Below, piece after piece: positions 6,560 to 14,312 of a stretch of DNA of 15,387 nucleotides. Position 1 is the stretch's first letter. Each line of letters opens with the position of its first letter. The notes under the pieces are model-generated. The model ran no database searches, had not been told where the DNA came from, and worked only from the letters and a program-made list of their open reading frames with translations. The stretch comes from Ardenticatenia bacterium (GTDB lineage: Bacteria > Chloroflexota > Anaerolineae > Aggregatilineales > Aggregatilineaceae), in contig JALSSH010000179.1 of NCBI GenBank assembly GCA_026984385.1, positions 1 to 15,387 of the forward strand. Reading direction: 5' to 3'. Position numbers and translations under genes: made by a program.

Positions 6560-7972
6560 TCAGTGCACAGCGCCCACCTGCCACACGTGCACAACCGGCT
6601 GGGCCGCGTCCGCGAAAAGCTCCAACACATAGAGCCGCCCGCCCGCGCGGTCGTAAGCCGCCGCACCGATCCGATAATGTCGTTGCGCGCCCACGCCGAT
6701 CATGTCCGGCTCAAAAGCTGGCGGCAAAAACAAGCGGTCGTCCACGTTCAGCGTCGCGTAGGGTTGCGGCTGCCAGGGCGCGAGCGCCCCCGTCGCCACC
6801 TGCGCCAGATCGCGCGGATCGTAAAAGAGGAACTGCGCGGCGTAATTCGTGCTCCACCAACCGCGATAGTCACTGTGGCCCACGCACCCGCTCAAATCCT
6901 CCGGAGGGCAAGGTGTGCCGTCGGCCAGACGGCAGAGCGTGAACATGCCCACCATCTCGACCTCCACGCACGGCAATTCCGCGTCGGCGGGATTGGAGTA
7001 ACCGTACCAATATTTGGCGCCGGTGGCCTTTGTGCCCACAAAGATCACGGCACTTTGGCCGTCCGCTGTGCTCACCCAAGCGCCACCCTCCCACTCGTCC
7101 GGATGCTGATAGCCGCGCAAGGCACGCCCAAAGTCCTCCCCGTCTTCTGAGCTGGCATAAAGCAGGAGCACGGTCGGCTCTAAGCGCGTGTCGGCGGGCG
7201 GCGGCGAACCGTCGTCGTTCCAGGGGCGATACGCGATCAACGACGGCCCCATACCGCTCCAGCCGCCATCCCGAAAGCGTCCGGTTGCCAGCGGGCGACC
7301 TGCGGCGTGCGCGTCGGCCCAGGGCTGAGGAATGGTGAAAAGATAGCCGCTGACGCTATACGGCGAAAGATCGCCGATATACCAGGGGCCTTGAGGATCG
7401 GGGACGTTCAGAGTTGGGGAAAACCAGGCTTGCGTCGGGCGTTCATCTCCGCCCAAATGGACCCCCCAAGTGAGATGAATTTGCGGGCCTGTAAGCGGCG
7501 TGTCGAGATAGGCCAAACCGATACGCGGCATTTCGTCCAGCTCGGCAAAAAGATCGCCATCCACCTTGTAGAAGTTCTGCACAAACTCCGCAACGGGCAA
7601 CTGGTCTACCGAAGACGCGACCAGCGGCGCGGGAATGCTCACCGCAGCCACGCGGCTACCTTCCGGCAGCTCGCCATAGGGCAAACGCGGATGCCCAACG
7701 ATAAAAAGCGCGCCCGCAAAGCCATCGTCCGCGCCTTGCGGATCGCCCGTCGGGACAAAGGTCATCGCCTCACCACCGTAAGCGAACGTGTCGGGGCGTT
7801 CGCCCGCGTTCGGCAAGCGGAACGCGCCCAAATAGTGCAAATCTTCCGGTTGCAACACCCGCGCAGCGGAAAGCGCAGACGCCCCAAACATCGGCGCGCT
7901 CAACGCCAGCAACCACACGCCGAACACGCTCCAAACCCACTGGCGTTTCACCACTTCCCATCCTCTCGCCAT
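6560..7972 (-). CDS. Secreted protein of unknown function, coupled to the kinase gene
   Basis: This is a 470-aa product with an N-terminal hydrophobic stretch (about 12-36) serving as signal peptide or anchor. I do not recognise a family. The body is rich in beta-strand-like Gly/Trp/Tyr segments: HYLGAFRLP, FAYGGEAMTFVP, GALFIVGHPRLPYGELP, VAAVSIPAPL, LYVLELFADAAQPVVHVWQV. A beta-propeller-like fold is a guess from this pattern. Four Cys cluster around residues 335-370 and could form disulfides outside the cell. Its start lies 4 nt after the kinase stop codon with only a weak ribosome site, so translation is probably coupled. The shared operon suggests work with the kinase at the cell surface, for example as ligand, ligand-binding protein or client; that role is inferred. 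Confidence 0.85.
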   Translation of the reverse strand: MARGWEVVKRQWVWSVFGVWLLALSAPMFGASALSAARVLQPEDLHYLGAFRLPNAGERPDTFAYGGEAMTFVPTGDPQGADDGFAGALFIVGHPRLPYGELPEGSRVAAVSIPAPLVASSVDQLPVAEFVQNFYKVDGDLFAELDEMPRIGLAYLDTPLTGPQIHLTWGVHLGGDERPTQAWFSPTLNVPDPQGPWYIGDLSPYSVSGYLFTIPQPWADAHAAGRPLATGRFRDGGWSGMGPSLIAYRPWNDDGSPPPADTRLEPTVLLLYASSEDGEDFGRALRGYQHPDEWEGGAWVSTADGQSAVIFVGTKATGAKYWYGYSNPADAELPCVEVEMVGMFTLCRLADGTPCPPEDLSGCVGHSDYRGWWSTNYAAQFLFYDPRDLAQVATGALAPWQPQPYATLNVDDRLFLPPAFEPDMIGVGAQRHYRIGAAAYDRAGGRLYVLELFADAAQPVVHVWQVGAVH

Positions 7973-7976
7973 TCAC

Positions 7977-10238
7977 TCACGGCAGCGGCTCCATCCAATA
8001 TTCGCCGATCGGCCCTTCCGCCACCCAGCCGTACACGCGGTCGTTTTCCACCAGCCACCAGCGCCAACCGCGTTCCAGATCGCACACCGGCCCACTGAGC
8101 ACAACGAACGCCTCGCCCGGCTCCAATCTCGCAATCACGTTATCCGCCTCCACATGCGGAGAGCTGCGCACACGGCTGGGCAACGGTGGGTCAAGCGTGA
8201 TCCGCCCCGGCTCTCCAAGCCGCATACGCGGCGGAGGCGCGCTCGGGCATTCCGGCAAACCGGCCTCAAACGGCTCGATCCAATACGTATCATCCTGCCC
8301 TTCGCCGATCCAGCCATCCCATACGCCGTCGGCGTCAATGCCTTCGACAAACCACCAGCGCACGCCATCCGCGCACTCCGGCCCCTCCACCACCACAAAA
8401 GTTTGCCCGGGCGGGAAGGTGTGCAAAATGCGCCCATCAAGCAGCGGCGCGGCCCGCAGCGCCGTTGGCAACGGCGAGTCGAGCGTGGTCCGTCCGCCAT
8501 CTCCGACCCGCATCCGCGTGGGCAATGCGCCGCATTCAGACAAGGTCGCGGTAGCTGTTGGGCGTGGGGTGTGGGTAGGGCGAGGTGTGCGCGTGGCGCT
8601 GGGTGGCGGCGGCAACGTCGGCGCTCGGGTGGAAGTCGGGGTATTGGTCCAACGAGAAGCCGTGCCGGTCAACGCCGCGACCACCGTCGCCGGCATATCG
8701 GGCGTGGGGGTGTCTGTCCAAGCGGCGGCAGTGCCCGTCAGGGCGGCGGAAACGGTCGCGCGCATATCGGGAGTCGGCGTGTCGGTGTGGGCGGCGGCGG
8801 TTTCGGTCAGACGCCCCACCAAAATCGCGTCGGCAGTCGCGCCCAAATCCGGCGTAGGGGTGTCCGTCCAAGCGGCGGTTTGGTCCCAGGCCGAAGCCGT
8901 GTGCGCGGCAGCCGTTGCGTCCCAATCGGGAGTGGCGCTGGGCGAGGGGCGCGGTGTTTCGGCGCGGTGTGTCGTGTTTGTCGCGCTGGGAGAGCTGAGG
9001 ATCACAATGGCGGGTGCGGTGGTCGGCATGAGCGCGCTTGCGTGCATCATAGCCGGGGTTGGCGTTGAGCTACCCCGACCGTTCCACCACCACCACGCCC
9101 CACCGCCCAAAACCGCGATGAGCAACACCGTGAAAAAACCGTAGATTGCCGCGCGCCCTCCCCGTGCGGAAGATTGAGCCGCTTGGGGAGACGTGGGAAC
9201 GGGCGGCATGTGCGGCTGATAGCCGGTAGCCGCTTCCGGCGGCACAACGTCGGCAGGCAGGGGCACATCTTCGGCCACCGTCGGCGGGGGAACGGTCGGC
9301 GCTTCCGGCGCAACGGTCGGGCGTGTTGAACCGGCGGGCGGCGTGGCGCGCGCGATCTCGTCTTGGGTCACACGCGGCAACGGCGCGGCCAGCTTTTCCG
9401 CCGATAGCGGGCGCAACGCCTCGGCAAAGTCGGCGGCCATCTGCTGGGCGGAGGAATAACGCGCGTCCGGCTGTTTGGCGAGCGCCCGCAACACGACTTG
9501 CTCCACAGCAAGCGGCAGATCGGGGTGGAGCACGCGCGGAGGGGGCGGGGGCTGGTCAAAATGTTTGTACATCAGTCCGAACGGTGTGTCGGACTGGAAA
9601 GGTAGCGCGCCGAGCAACATCTCGTAGAGCATAATTCCCAGCGCGTAAATATCGGTGCGCGCGTCTACCGGCTCGCTGCGCCATTGTTCCGGGGCCATAT
9701 AAGCGGGTGTGCCCATCACGTTGCCGGTGGCGGTGAGGCTCATCCCCGTTGTCGTGCCCGCGATCATCTTGGCGATGCCGAAGTCAGTCAGGTAGACGTT
9801 GTCCTCTTTGTCGAGCAGTACATTGGTCGGCTTAAGATCGCGGTGCACCACGCCTTGCTTATGCGCATATTCCAACGCCGAGGCGATCTGCTCTAAAAAG
9901 CGCGCCACTTGGGACAAGCTGAGTGGTTGCCGCAGCTTGTCACCGAGCACGCCACCTTGCACCAAACGCATGACCAAATAGATATAGCCGTCGGCCTGTC
10001 CAAAGTCGATCACCGGCAGGATATGGGGGTGTTGCAAGCGAGCGATCACGCGCGCCTCGCGCTCAAAGCGCGCCACAAACTCCGGACTACCGGCCAGATG
10101 CGGCGCCATGACCTTGATCGCCACGTCGCGCTGCATCGAGGTTTGGTGCGCGCGGTAAACGGTCGCCATGCCGCCGCGCCCGATCAGCTCTTCCAGGCGA
10201 TACGGCCCCAGAACCTGCCCGGTAAGGTCTTCGAACAT
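7977..10238 (-). CDS. PknB-type transmembrane Ser/Thr protein kinase with SH3b ectodomain
   Basis: This is a 753-aa kinase. Residues about 13-275 are a complete Hanks-type catalytic domain: GRGGMATVY (20-28), ATP-binding K42, helix C E61, HRDLKPTN with catalytic D134, DFG with D152, and GTPAYMAPE (176-184). A Pro/Thr-rich linker leads to one membrane segment near 363-386 (AIYGFFTVLLIAVLGGG). Outside the membrane lie Thr/Ala-rich repeats (about 437-538) and two tandem SH3b-like modules (about 570-660 and 665-753; WWFVEGIDADGVWDGWIGEG and WWLVENDRVYGWVAEG, each ending YW-I/M-EP). SH3b modules often bind cell-wall or peptide ligands, so this probably senses an external cue. It replaces the PASTA repeats seen in the classic PknB ectodomain. 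AGGAG lies 9 nt before the ATG. It heads the operon with the gene at 6560-7972. Confidence 0.95.
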   Translation of the reverse strand: MFEDLTGQVLGPYRLEELIGRGGMATVYRAHQTSMQRDVAIKVMAPHLAGSPEFVARFEREARVIARLQHPHILPVIDFGQADGYIYLVMRLVQGGVLGDKLRQPLSLSQVARFLEQIASALEYAHKQGVVHRDLKPTNVLLDKEDNVYLTDFGIAKMIAGTTTGMSLTATGNVMGTPAYMAPEQWRSEPVDARTDIYALGIMLYEMLLGALPFQSDTPFGLMYKHFDQPPPPPRVLHPDLPLAVEQVVLRALAKQPDARYSSAQQMAADFAEALRPLSAEKLAAPLPRVTQDEIARATPPAGSTRPTVAPEAPTVPPPTVAEDVPLPADVVPPEAATGYQPHMPPVPTSPQAAQSSARGGRAAIYGFFTVLLIAVLGGGAWWWWNGRGSSTPTPAMMHASALMPTTAPAIVILSSPSATNTTHRAETPRPSPSATPDWDATAAAHTASAWDQTAAWTDTPTPDLGATADAILVGRLTETAAAHTDTPTPDMRATVSAALTGTAAAWTDTPTPDMPATVVAALTGTASRWTNTPTSTRAPTLPPPPSATRTPRPTHTPRPTATATLSECGALPTRMRVGDGGRTTLDSPLPTALRAAPLLDGRILHTFPPGQTFVVVEGPECADGVRWWFVEGIDADGVWDGWIGEGQDDTYWIEPFEAGLPECPSAPPPRMRLGEPGRITLDPPLPSRVRSSPHVEADNVIARLEPGEAFVVLSGPVCDLERGWRWWLVENDRVYGWVAEGPIGEYWMEPLP
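8625..8930 (-). repeat. Ala/Thr-rich tandem repeats in the kinase ectodomain
   Basis: About four imperfect units of 23-27 residues follow the pattern ATxxAALTGTAAAWTDTPTPD. They are preceded and followed by Thr/Pro/Ser-rich sequence. This is low-complexity, stalk-like sequence of the kind common in Chloroflexota surface proteins. It probably spans the cell envelope and may be O-glycosylated. Unit lengths differ, so the array is degenerate. Confidence 0.8.
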
Positions 10239-10273
10239 CGTTGCTTGCTCCTGTTGACACGTGCTCCCTCTTA

Positions 10274-10302
10274 AGCATACCCGCCAGCAAGGCGCGGGGC
10301 AA
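10274..10302 (-). promoter_or_regulatory. Probable promoter of the kinase operon
   Basis: On the minus strand, TTGCCC (10302-10297) and TATGCT (10279-10274) are separated by 17 nt. Each matches 4 of 6 consensus bases. The -10 lies 35 nt upstream of the kinase start codon. Confidence 0.5.
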
Positions 10303-10326
10303 GCAACGAAAGAGCGCTCCGCTTTC

Positions 10327-10367
10327 TGTTAAAAGCTATTAAAGTGACTTTGCCCAAACATTAACAA
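10327..10367 (+). promoter_or_regulatory. Possible Pho-box-like repeats upstream of pstS
   Basis: TGTTAAA (10327), TATTAAA (10337) and CATTAAC (10359) are similar A/T-rich heptamers spaced 10 and 22 nt, that is one and two helical turns. They stand out in a GC-rich genome and resemble the repeated TTAACA-type half-sites of PhoP boxes. They lie 100-140 nt upstream of pstS. TTAACA at 10361 could also be a -35. The rest of the 10303-10467 gap holds an imperfect TGTGTGACACACA palindrome near 10410 and no strong -10. Confidence 0.35.
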
Positions 10368-10467
10368 CTCAAGCCGATCCATTTTACCTTTCCAATTTAC
10401 TATGCAGCATGTGTGACACACACAGCGATCTTTTCAAGTGTTGGACTCTGAATCACAAGGAGAAACC

Positions 10468-11547
10468 ATGTTCAAGCGTTTTTCATTTCGCCGACTGTCA
10501 GCGCTCGTATTGGTCGTGGCGTTTTTGCTACCTTCGGCAGTAGCGCTGGGCCAGGACGGGCCGGAGCCGATCCAATTGCCGGAAGTCGATCCGTTGAGCG
10601 TCACCGGCGATATCGCCATTGCTGGCAGTTCCACTGTTGAGCCGGTCACCGTTGCAATGGCCGCGCGCTTCCATGATGACGGCTTTATGGGCAACATCGC
10701 CATCGCGGAAACCGGCACATCTGCGGGTTTTGAGCGTTTCTGCTTGGAAGGCTCGACGGATATCTCCAACGCCAGTCGCCGGATCAAGGAATTTGAACTT
10801 GAAAACTGCGCCAAGATCGGGCGTGAAGTGCTGGAGTTCCACATCGGCACAGACGCGATCGTCGTGGCCGTGCAAAAAGGTTTCTACGTAGACCAACTCA
10901 AGCGCAGCCAACTGATTGATATCTTCACCGGCAAGATCACCACGTGGGACCAAGTCAACCCCGAATGGCCCGCCGACGAGATCAAGCTCTTTATCCCGGG
11001 CGTGGACAGCGGTACGTTTGACTTCTTCGGCGAGGCTGTGTTGGGCAAGAAGGGCGACTACAAAGACCGCGAAGCGCGCTTCTCCGCCTTGCTGGCCCCC
11101 GACCCCACCACCAGCGAGAACGACTACACCCTGGTTAAAGGCATTCTGGGCAGCCAGGGCGCCATCGGTTACTTTGGCTTTGCCTACTACTTGGAATATG
11201 CCGACGAGCTGCAAGCCGTCGCCATCGCCGACGACGTGGTTTGGGACAAAGACGCCGAAGTCTACCGCGTCATCCCCGAAGAAGAATGGGAAGCCGAAGG
11301 CATCGAATACATCGAGCCGAACGCGGAAACCGCCGAAAGTGGCGAGTACATGCTCAGCCGTCCGCTGTTCATCTACAGCGCCAAGAGCGTCTTCGCGGAA
11401 AAGCCCCAGGTGGTTGCCTTTGTGCAATATTACCTGAGCCACGCTGAGGAAGTGGTTTCCGAGGTGGGGTACTTCCCCATCAGCGTTGAAGCCATGAACG
11501 CCACCAAACAGACGTTCCTTGATGCGGTCGCAGAAATCCAGCAGTAG
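10468..11547 (+). CDS. pstS: Phosphate ABC transporter substrate-binding protein PstS
   Basis: The 359-aa protein captures phosphate outside the membrane and passes it to PstCA. The ATG at 10468 is chosen because AAGGAG lies 5 nt upstream; an upstream TTG (10438) has no such site. A signal peptide spans about residues 1-28 (FKRFSFRRLS, then a hydrophobic core, SAVALG-QDG). Phosphate-binding blocks are clear: AGSSTVEP (52-59), GTSAGFERF (83-91), ISNASRRIK (about 99-107) and GVDSGTFDFF (about 178-187). No lipobox Cys is present, so unlike many single-membrane bacterial PstS it is not an obvious lipoprotein. It is first in the pstSCAB operon. Confidence 0.96.
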   Translation: MFKRFSFRRLSALVLVVAFLLPSAVALGQDGPEPIQLPEVDPLSVTGDIAIAGSSTVEPVTVAMAARFHDDGFMGNIAIAETGTSAGFERFCLEGSTDISNASRRIKEFELENCAKIGREVLEFHIGTDAIVVAVQKGFYVDQLKRSQLIDIFTGKITTWDQVNPEWPADEIKLFIPGVDSGTFDFFGEAVLGKKGDYKDREARFSALLAPDPTTSENDYTLVKGILGSQGAIGYFGFAYYLEYADELQAVAIADDVVWDKDAEVYRVIPEEEWEAEGIEYIEPNAETAESGEYMLSRPLFIYSAKSVFAEKPQVVAFVQYYLSHAEEVVSEVGYFPISVEAMNATKQTFLDAVAEIQQ

Positions 11548-11575
11548 ACGCTAACGCGACTGCCCCTTAAGTGAT

Positions 11576-11603
11576 GGGAGCGCCCTTGCAAAAGAGCGCT
11601 CCC
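11576..11603 (+). other. Intercistronic stem-loop between pstS and pstC
   Basis: GGGAGCGC (11576-11583) pairs perfectly with GCGCTCCC (11596-11603) around a 12-nt loop. No T-tract follows, so it is not a standard terminator. In transporter operons such hairpins often shield the binding-protein mRNA from 3' decay, or partly terminate, giving more PstS than membrane subunits. Confidence 0.6.
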
Positions 11604-11634
11604 TATTCGCGCGCTTAGGTATTGGAGTACACGC

Positions 11635-12630
11635 ATGAGCCAAGAAGCCATCATCACCCGCACAGCCCGCCCCGCACTGGTTTTTGGGCGTCCGCAACAC
11701 CCGCCGGTGCTCACCAAACGCGCCCGCCCCACCGAAACTGCGATCCAGGCTTTTTTGTTTCTGTGTGGCGCACTGAGCATTGTCACCACCATCACCATCG
11801 TGTTTGTACTAGGACGAGAATCACTGCACATCGTCACCAGCAAATACATTGACGCCAGTGGCCAAGTGCACACGATCAAAGTTTGGGATTTTTTCAACAC
11901 GTTGCAATGGCAACCCCACCGCTATAAAGTGGGCATCGCCCCGCTAGTTTCCGCCACCATGATGAGTTCAGCCATCGCCATGTTGGTGGCACTACCATTG
12001 GGACTAGGCTCGGCTATCTACCTCAGCGAATACGCCAGCGCCAAAACACGGCAGATTGTCAAGCCGGTCTTGGAAGTCTTGGCCGGTGTTCCCACCGTGG
12101 TTTACGGCTTTTTCGCGCTCCAATTTGTCACGCCGTTACTACAAGATTTGCTGGGACATGAGACGGTAGAAATCTTCAACGTAGCCTCAGCCGGTTTGGT
12201 GATGGGAATTATGATCCTGCCGCTGGTCGCTTCGATGAGCGAAGACGCGCTAAGCGCCGTCCCTCGCTCTCTCCGCGAGGCGTCACACGGATTGGGGGCT
12301 ACCCGTCTGGAAACCACGCTGCAAATCGTCCTGCCCGCTGCCCTTTCCGGCATAGCCGCCGCCTTTATCATCGCCATTTCACGCGCAGTTGGCGAAACGA
12401 TGATCATGGCCATTGCCGCAGGCGCGCGCCCCAACTTGGCGTTAAACCCGTTTGAGTCCGCCTGGACGATGACCGGCTACATCGCCAGCATCAGCGGTGG
12501 CGACCTAGCTTTTGACACGCTGGACTACAACAGCATCTTTGCGGTCGGGTTGTTGCTCTTCTTGCTCACGTTAGGTTTGAACTTGCTAAGCCGCCAATTT
12601 GTGGCGCGTTTCCGTGCTGTGTACGAATAG
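11635..12630 (+). CDS. pstC: Phosphate ABC transporter permease PstC
   Basis: The 331-aa integral membrane subunit forms half of the phosphate channel. It has a cytoplasmic N-terminus, a first membrane helix (about residues 38-60), an outside loop of roughly 45 residues, then the binding-protein-dependent permease domain with about five more helices. The coupling loop that contacts PstB is visible near residues 203-235 (EDALSAVPRSLREASHGLGATRLETTLQIVLP), and ISRAVGETMI is the family's conserved block. GGAG lies 7 nt before the ATG. It lies 87 nt after pstS, across the hairpin, and 14 nt before pstA. Confidence 0.95.
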   Translation: MSQEAIITRTARPALVFGRPQHPPVLTKRARPTETAIQAFLFLCGALSIVTTITIVFVLGRESLHIVTSKYIDASGQVHTIKVWDFFNTLQWQPHRYKVGIAPLVSATMMSSAIAMLVALPLGLGSAIYLSEYASAKTRQIVKPVLEVLAGVPTVVYGFFALQFVTPLLQDLLGHETVEIFNVASAGLVMGIMILPLVASMSEDALSAVPRSLREASHGLGATRLETTLQIVLPAALSGIAAAFIIAISRAVGETMIMAIAAGARPNLALNPFESAWTMTGYIASISGGDLAFDTLDYNSIFAVGLLLFLLTLGLNLLSRQFVARFRAVYE

Positions 12631-12644
12631 GACAAAAAAACGTC

Positions 12645-14309
12645 ATGGAACGCTTAGCCCTGATCGGATCGTTTTTCTTCACCCTGCTCATCGCCACCCA
12701 AGGCAGCATCACATCCGCCACCGTATTGGCGCGCAAAGGGCACGAACCTAAATTCGGCGCGCTGGCGGGCGGACTGCTTGCGCTTTTAAGCGGGGTGGTG
12801 GCTGCGCTTGCCGCCGCCCAAATGGGTTTCGGGGGCTGGCCGATTGTGCTGGCAGGCGGGTTAGGAAGCCTGGGAGCGCTGACCGCGCTTTGGCGGTTGA
12901 CGCCAGATCTCGCTCAACAAGGCCATGCCCTCCCCACTGGCGAGCACATGCAACGCAACTTAGCTGCCCGCAAAGTTCGCAGCGCGATTATGCGCTGGCT
13001 CTTCGCCGCATCTATCGGAGTGGCACTGTTGGCGTTGACCGTGCTCTTCTGGACAATCATCAATAAAACGGTAGGGCTGGTCGCCGTGCAATATAGCGTG
13101 CCTCCTACCGAGCTGCTGCTCAACGGCGCACCGTGTGGACACGAACTGGACGAATTGCCGAACGAAGCTTTGGTAGACGTATTGGCAGAAAATGTGCGCG
13201 TGGCGCGTTTGCGCGTGCATCTGTTAGCAGATATCGCCCAGGCCGCCCAAAACCAGTGGGCACAACTCAGCCCCCAAGCGGTGAGCGAAGTGTTGCAAGG
13301 CAAAAAATATCCCCCCTCGCTTGCCAACGTTCCTATCAACAAGCTGGACGCCAACCAAACAGCGGCTCTGCTGGTCGAAAATCTGCCGCGCGCACAAATC
13401 GAAAAGATACTCTTCGACGAAGTCGTGCAACCGGAAGTTGTCTCCAGTTGGACACTATGGGAGTCCATAGCCCACCGCGAAAAGATCGAAGCTGAAGCCA
13501 CCGCCACTTATCCCAATGCAAATGTAGTTTGGCGTTCTTGGCTCAACAAAGATTTTCTCACCGGCCAACTCGACCCTCGTAAAGCCGATGTGACTGGCGT
13601 TCGTCCGGCGGTCAAAGGCTCGTTGATGTTGATCGCCATCACGATCTTGTTTGCGTTGCCTATCGGCGTGGGTGCAGCTATCTATCTGGAAGAGTACGCC
13701 ACAGACACATGGTACAACCGCATTATCCAAGTCAACATCAACAACTTGGCCGGCGTACCTTCAATCATCTACGGTATCCTAGGGCTGGCGATCTTCGTGC
13801 GCTTCTTAGAACATATCACCAGCGGCCAAGCGTTTGGCTTCAACACAGCTAACGGGCGCACCGTGCTTTCCGGTGGATTCACGTTGGCACTGTTGATCTT
13901 GCCGCTGATCATCATCAACGCCCAAGAAGCCATTCGCGCCGTCCCGAATTCGCTCCGCCAAGCCAGTTATGGACTGGGCGCCACACAGTGGCAAACTATC
14001 TGGCATCATGTGTTGCCCTATGCTCTCCCGGGCATTCTAACTGGCACGATCCTGGCGATCTCACGTGCTATCGGAGAAACCGCCCCGTTAATCTTGGTGG
14101 GCGGAGCGACCTACCTCACCCAAGACCCTGACGGCCCGTTTTCTATCTTTACCGCGTTGCCGTTGCTCATCTATCGTTGGACCACACTCCCACAAGCCGA
14201 GTTCCGCAATGCTGCCGCAGCGGCCATCGTAGTCTTGTTGATCATGCTCTTGACGCTTAACTCTATTGCCGTGCTTTTGCGTAATCGTTTTAGCCGGAGG
14301 CTTGCTTAA
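12645..14309 (+). CDS. pstA: Phosphate ABC transporter permease PstA, enlarged
   Basis: The 554-aa protein is nearly twice the usual PstA length (about 280-300). The C-terminal part from about residue 320 is a standard permease domain: LPIGVGAAIYLEEYA, NNLAGVPSIIYGILGL, the PstB-contacting loop QEAIRAVPNSLRQASYGLGATQWQTIWHHVLP (about 428-460), and ISRAIGETAPLILVGG. Two additions stand out. Residues 1-90 hold three extra hydrophobic segments. Between canonical helix 1 (about 116-139) and the permease domain lies a polar, helix-rich insertion of about 180 residues, expected outside the cell, where PstS docks. The ribosome site (AGGA overlapping the pstC stop) is weak, suggesting coupling to pstC. 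The frame is intact, so this is not an assembly fusion. Its role as PstA is firm; the purpose of the additions is unknown. Confidence 0.93.
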   Translation: MERLALIGSFFFTLLIATQGSITSATVLARKGHEPKFGALAGGLLALLSGVVAALAAAQMGFGGWPIVLAGGLGSLGALTALWRLTPDLAQQGHALPTGEHMQRNLAARKVRSAIMRWLFAASIGVALLALTVLFWTIINKTVGLVAVQYSVPPTELLLNGAPCGHELDELPNEALVDVLAENVRVARLRVHLLADIAQAAQNQWAQLSPQAVSEVLQGKKYPPSLANVPINKLDANQTAALLVENLPRAQIEKILFDEVVQPEVVSSWTLWESIAHREKIEAEATATYPNANVVWRSWLNKDFLTGQLDPRKADVTGVRPAVKGSLMLIAITILFALPIGVGAAIYLEEYATDTWYNRIIQVNINNLAGVPSIIYGILGLAIFVRFLEHITSGQAFGFNTANGRTVLSGGFTLALLILPLIIINAQEAIRAVPNSLRQASYGLGATQWQTIWHHVLPYALPGILTGTILAISRAIGETAPLILVGGATYLTQDPDGPFSIFTALPLLIYRWTTLPQAEFRNAAAAAIVVLLIMLLTLNSIAVLLRNRFSRRLA

Positions 14310-14312
14310 GCC

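Noticed and set aside
8154..9144. Two overlapping plus-strand open frames of over 300 codons
   Set aside because: They arise from the GC-rich repeat and SH3b part of the kinase gene and have repetitive, compositionally odd translations.
10528..11442. Minus-strand open frame of 304 codons opposite pstS
   Set aside because: PstS on the plus strand has the full set of phosphate-binding motifs and a strong ribosome site; the antisense frame has neither.
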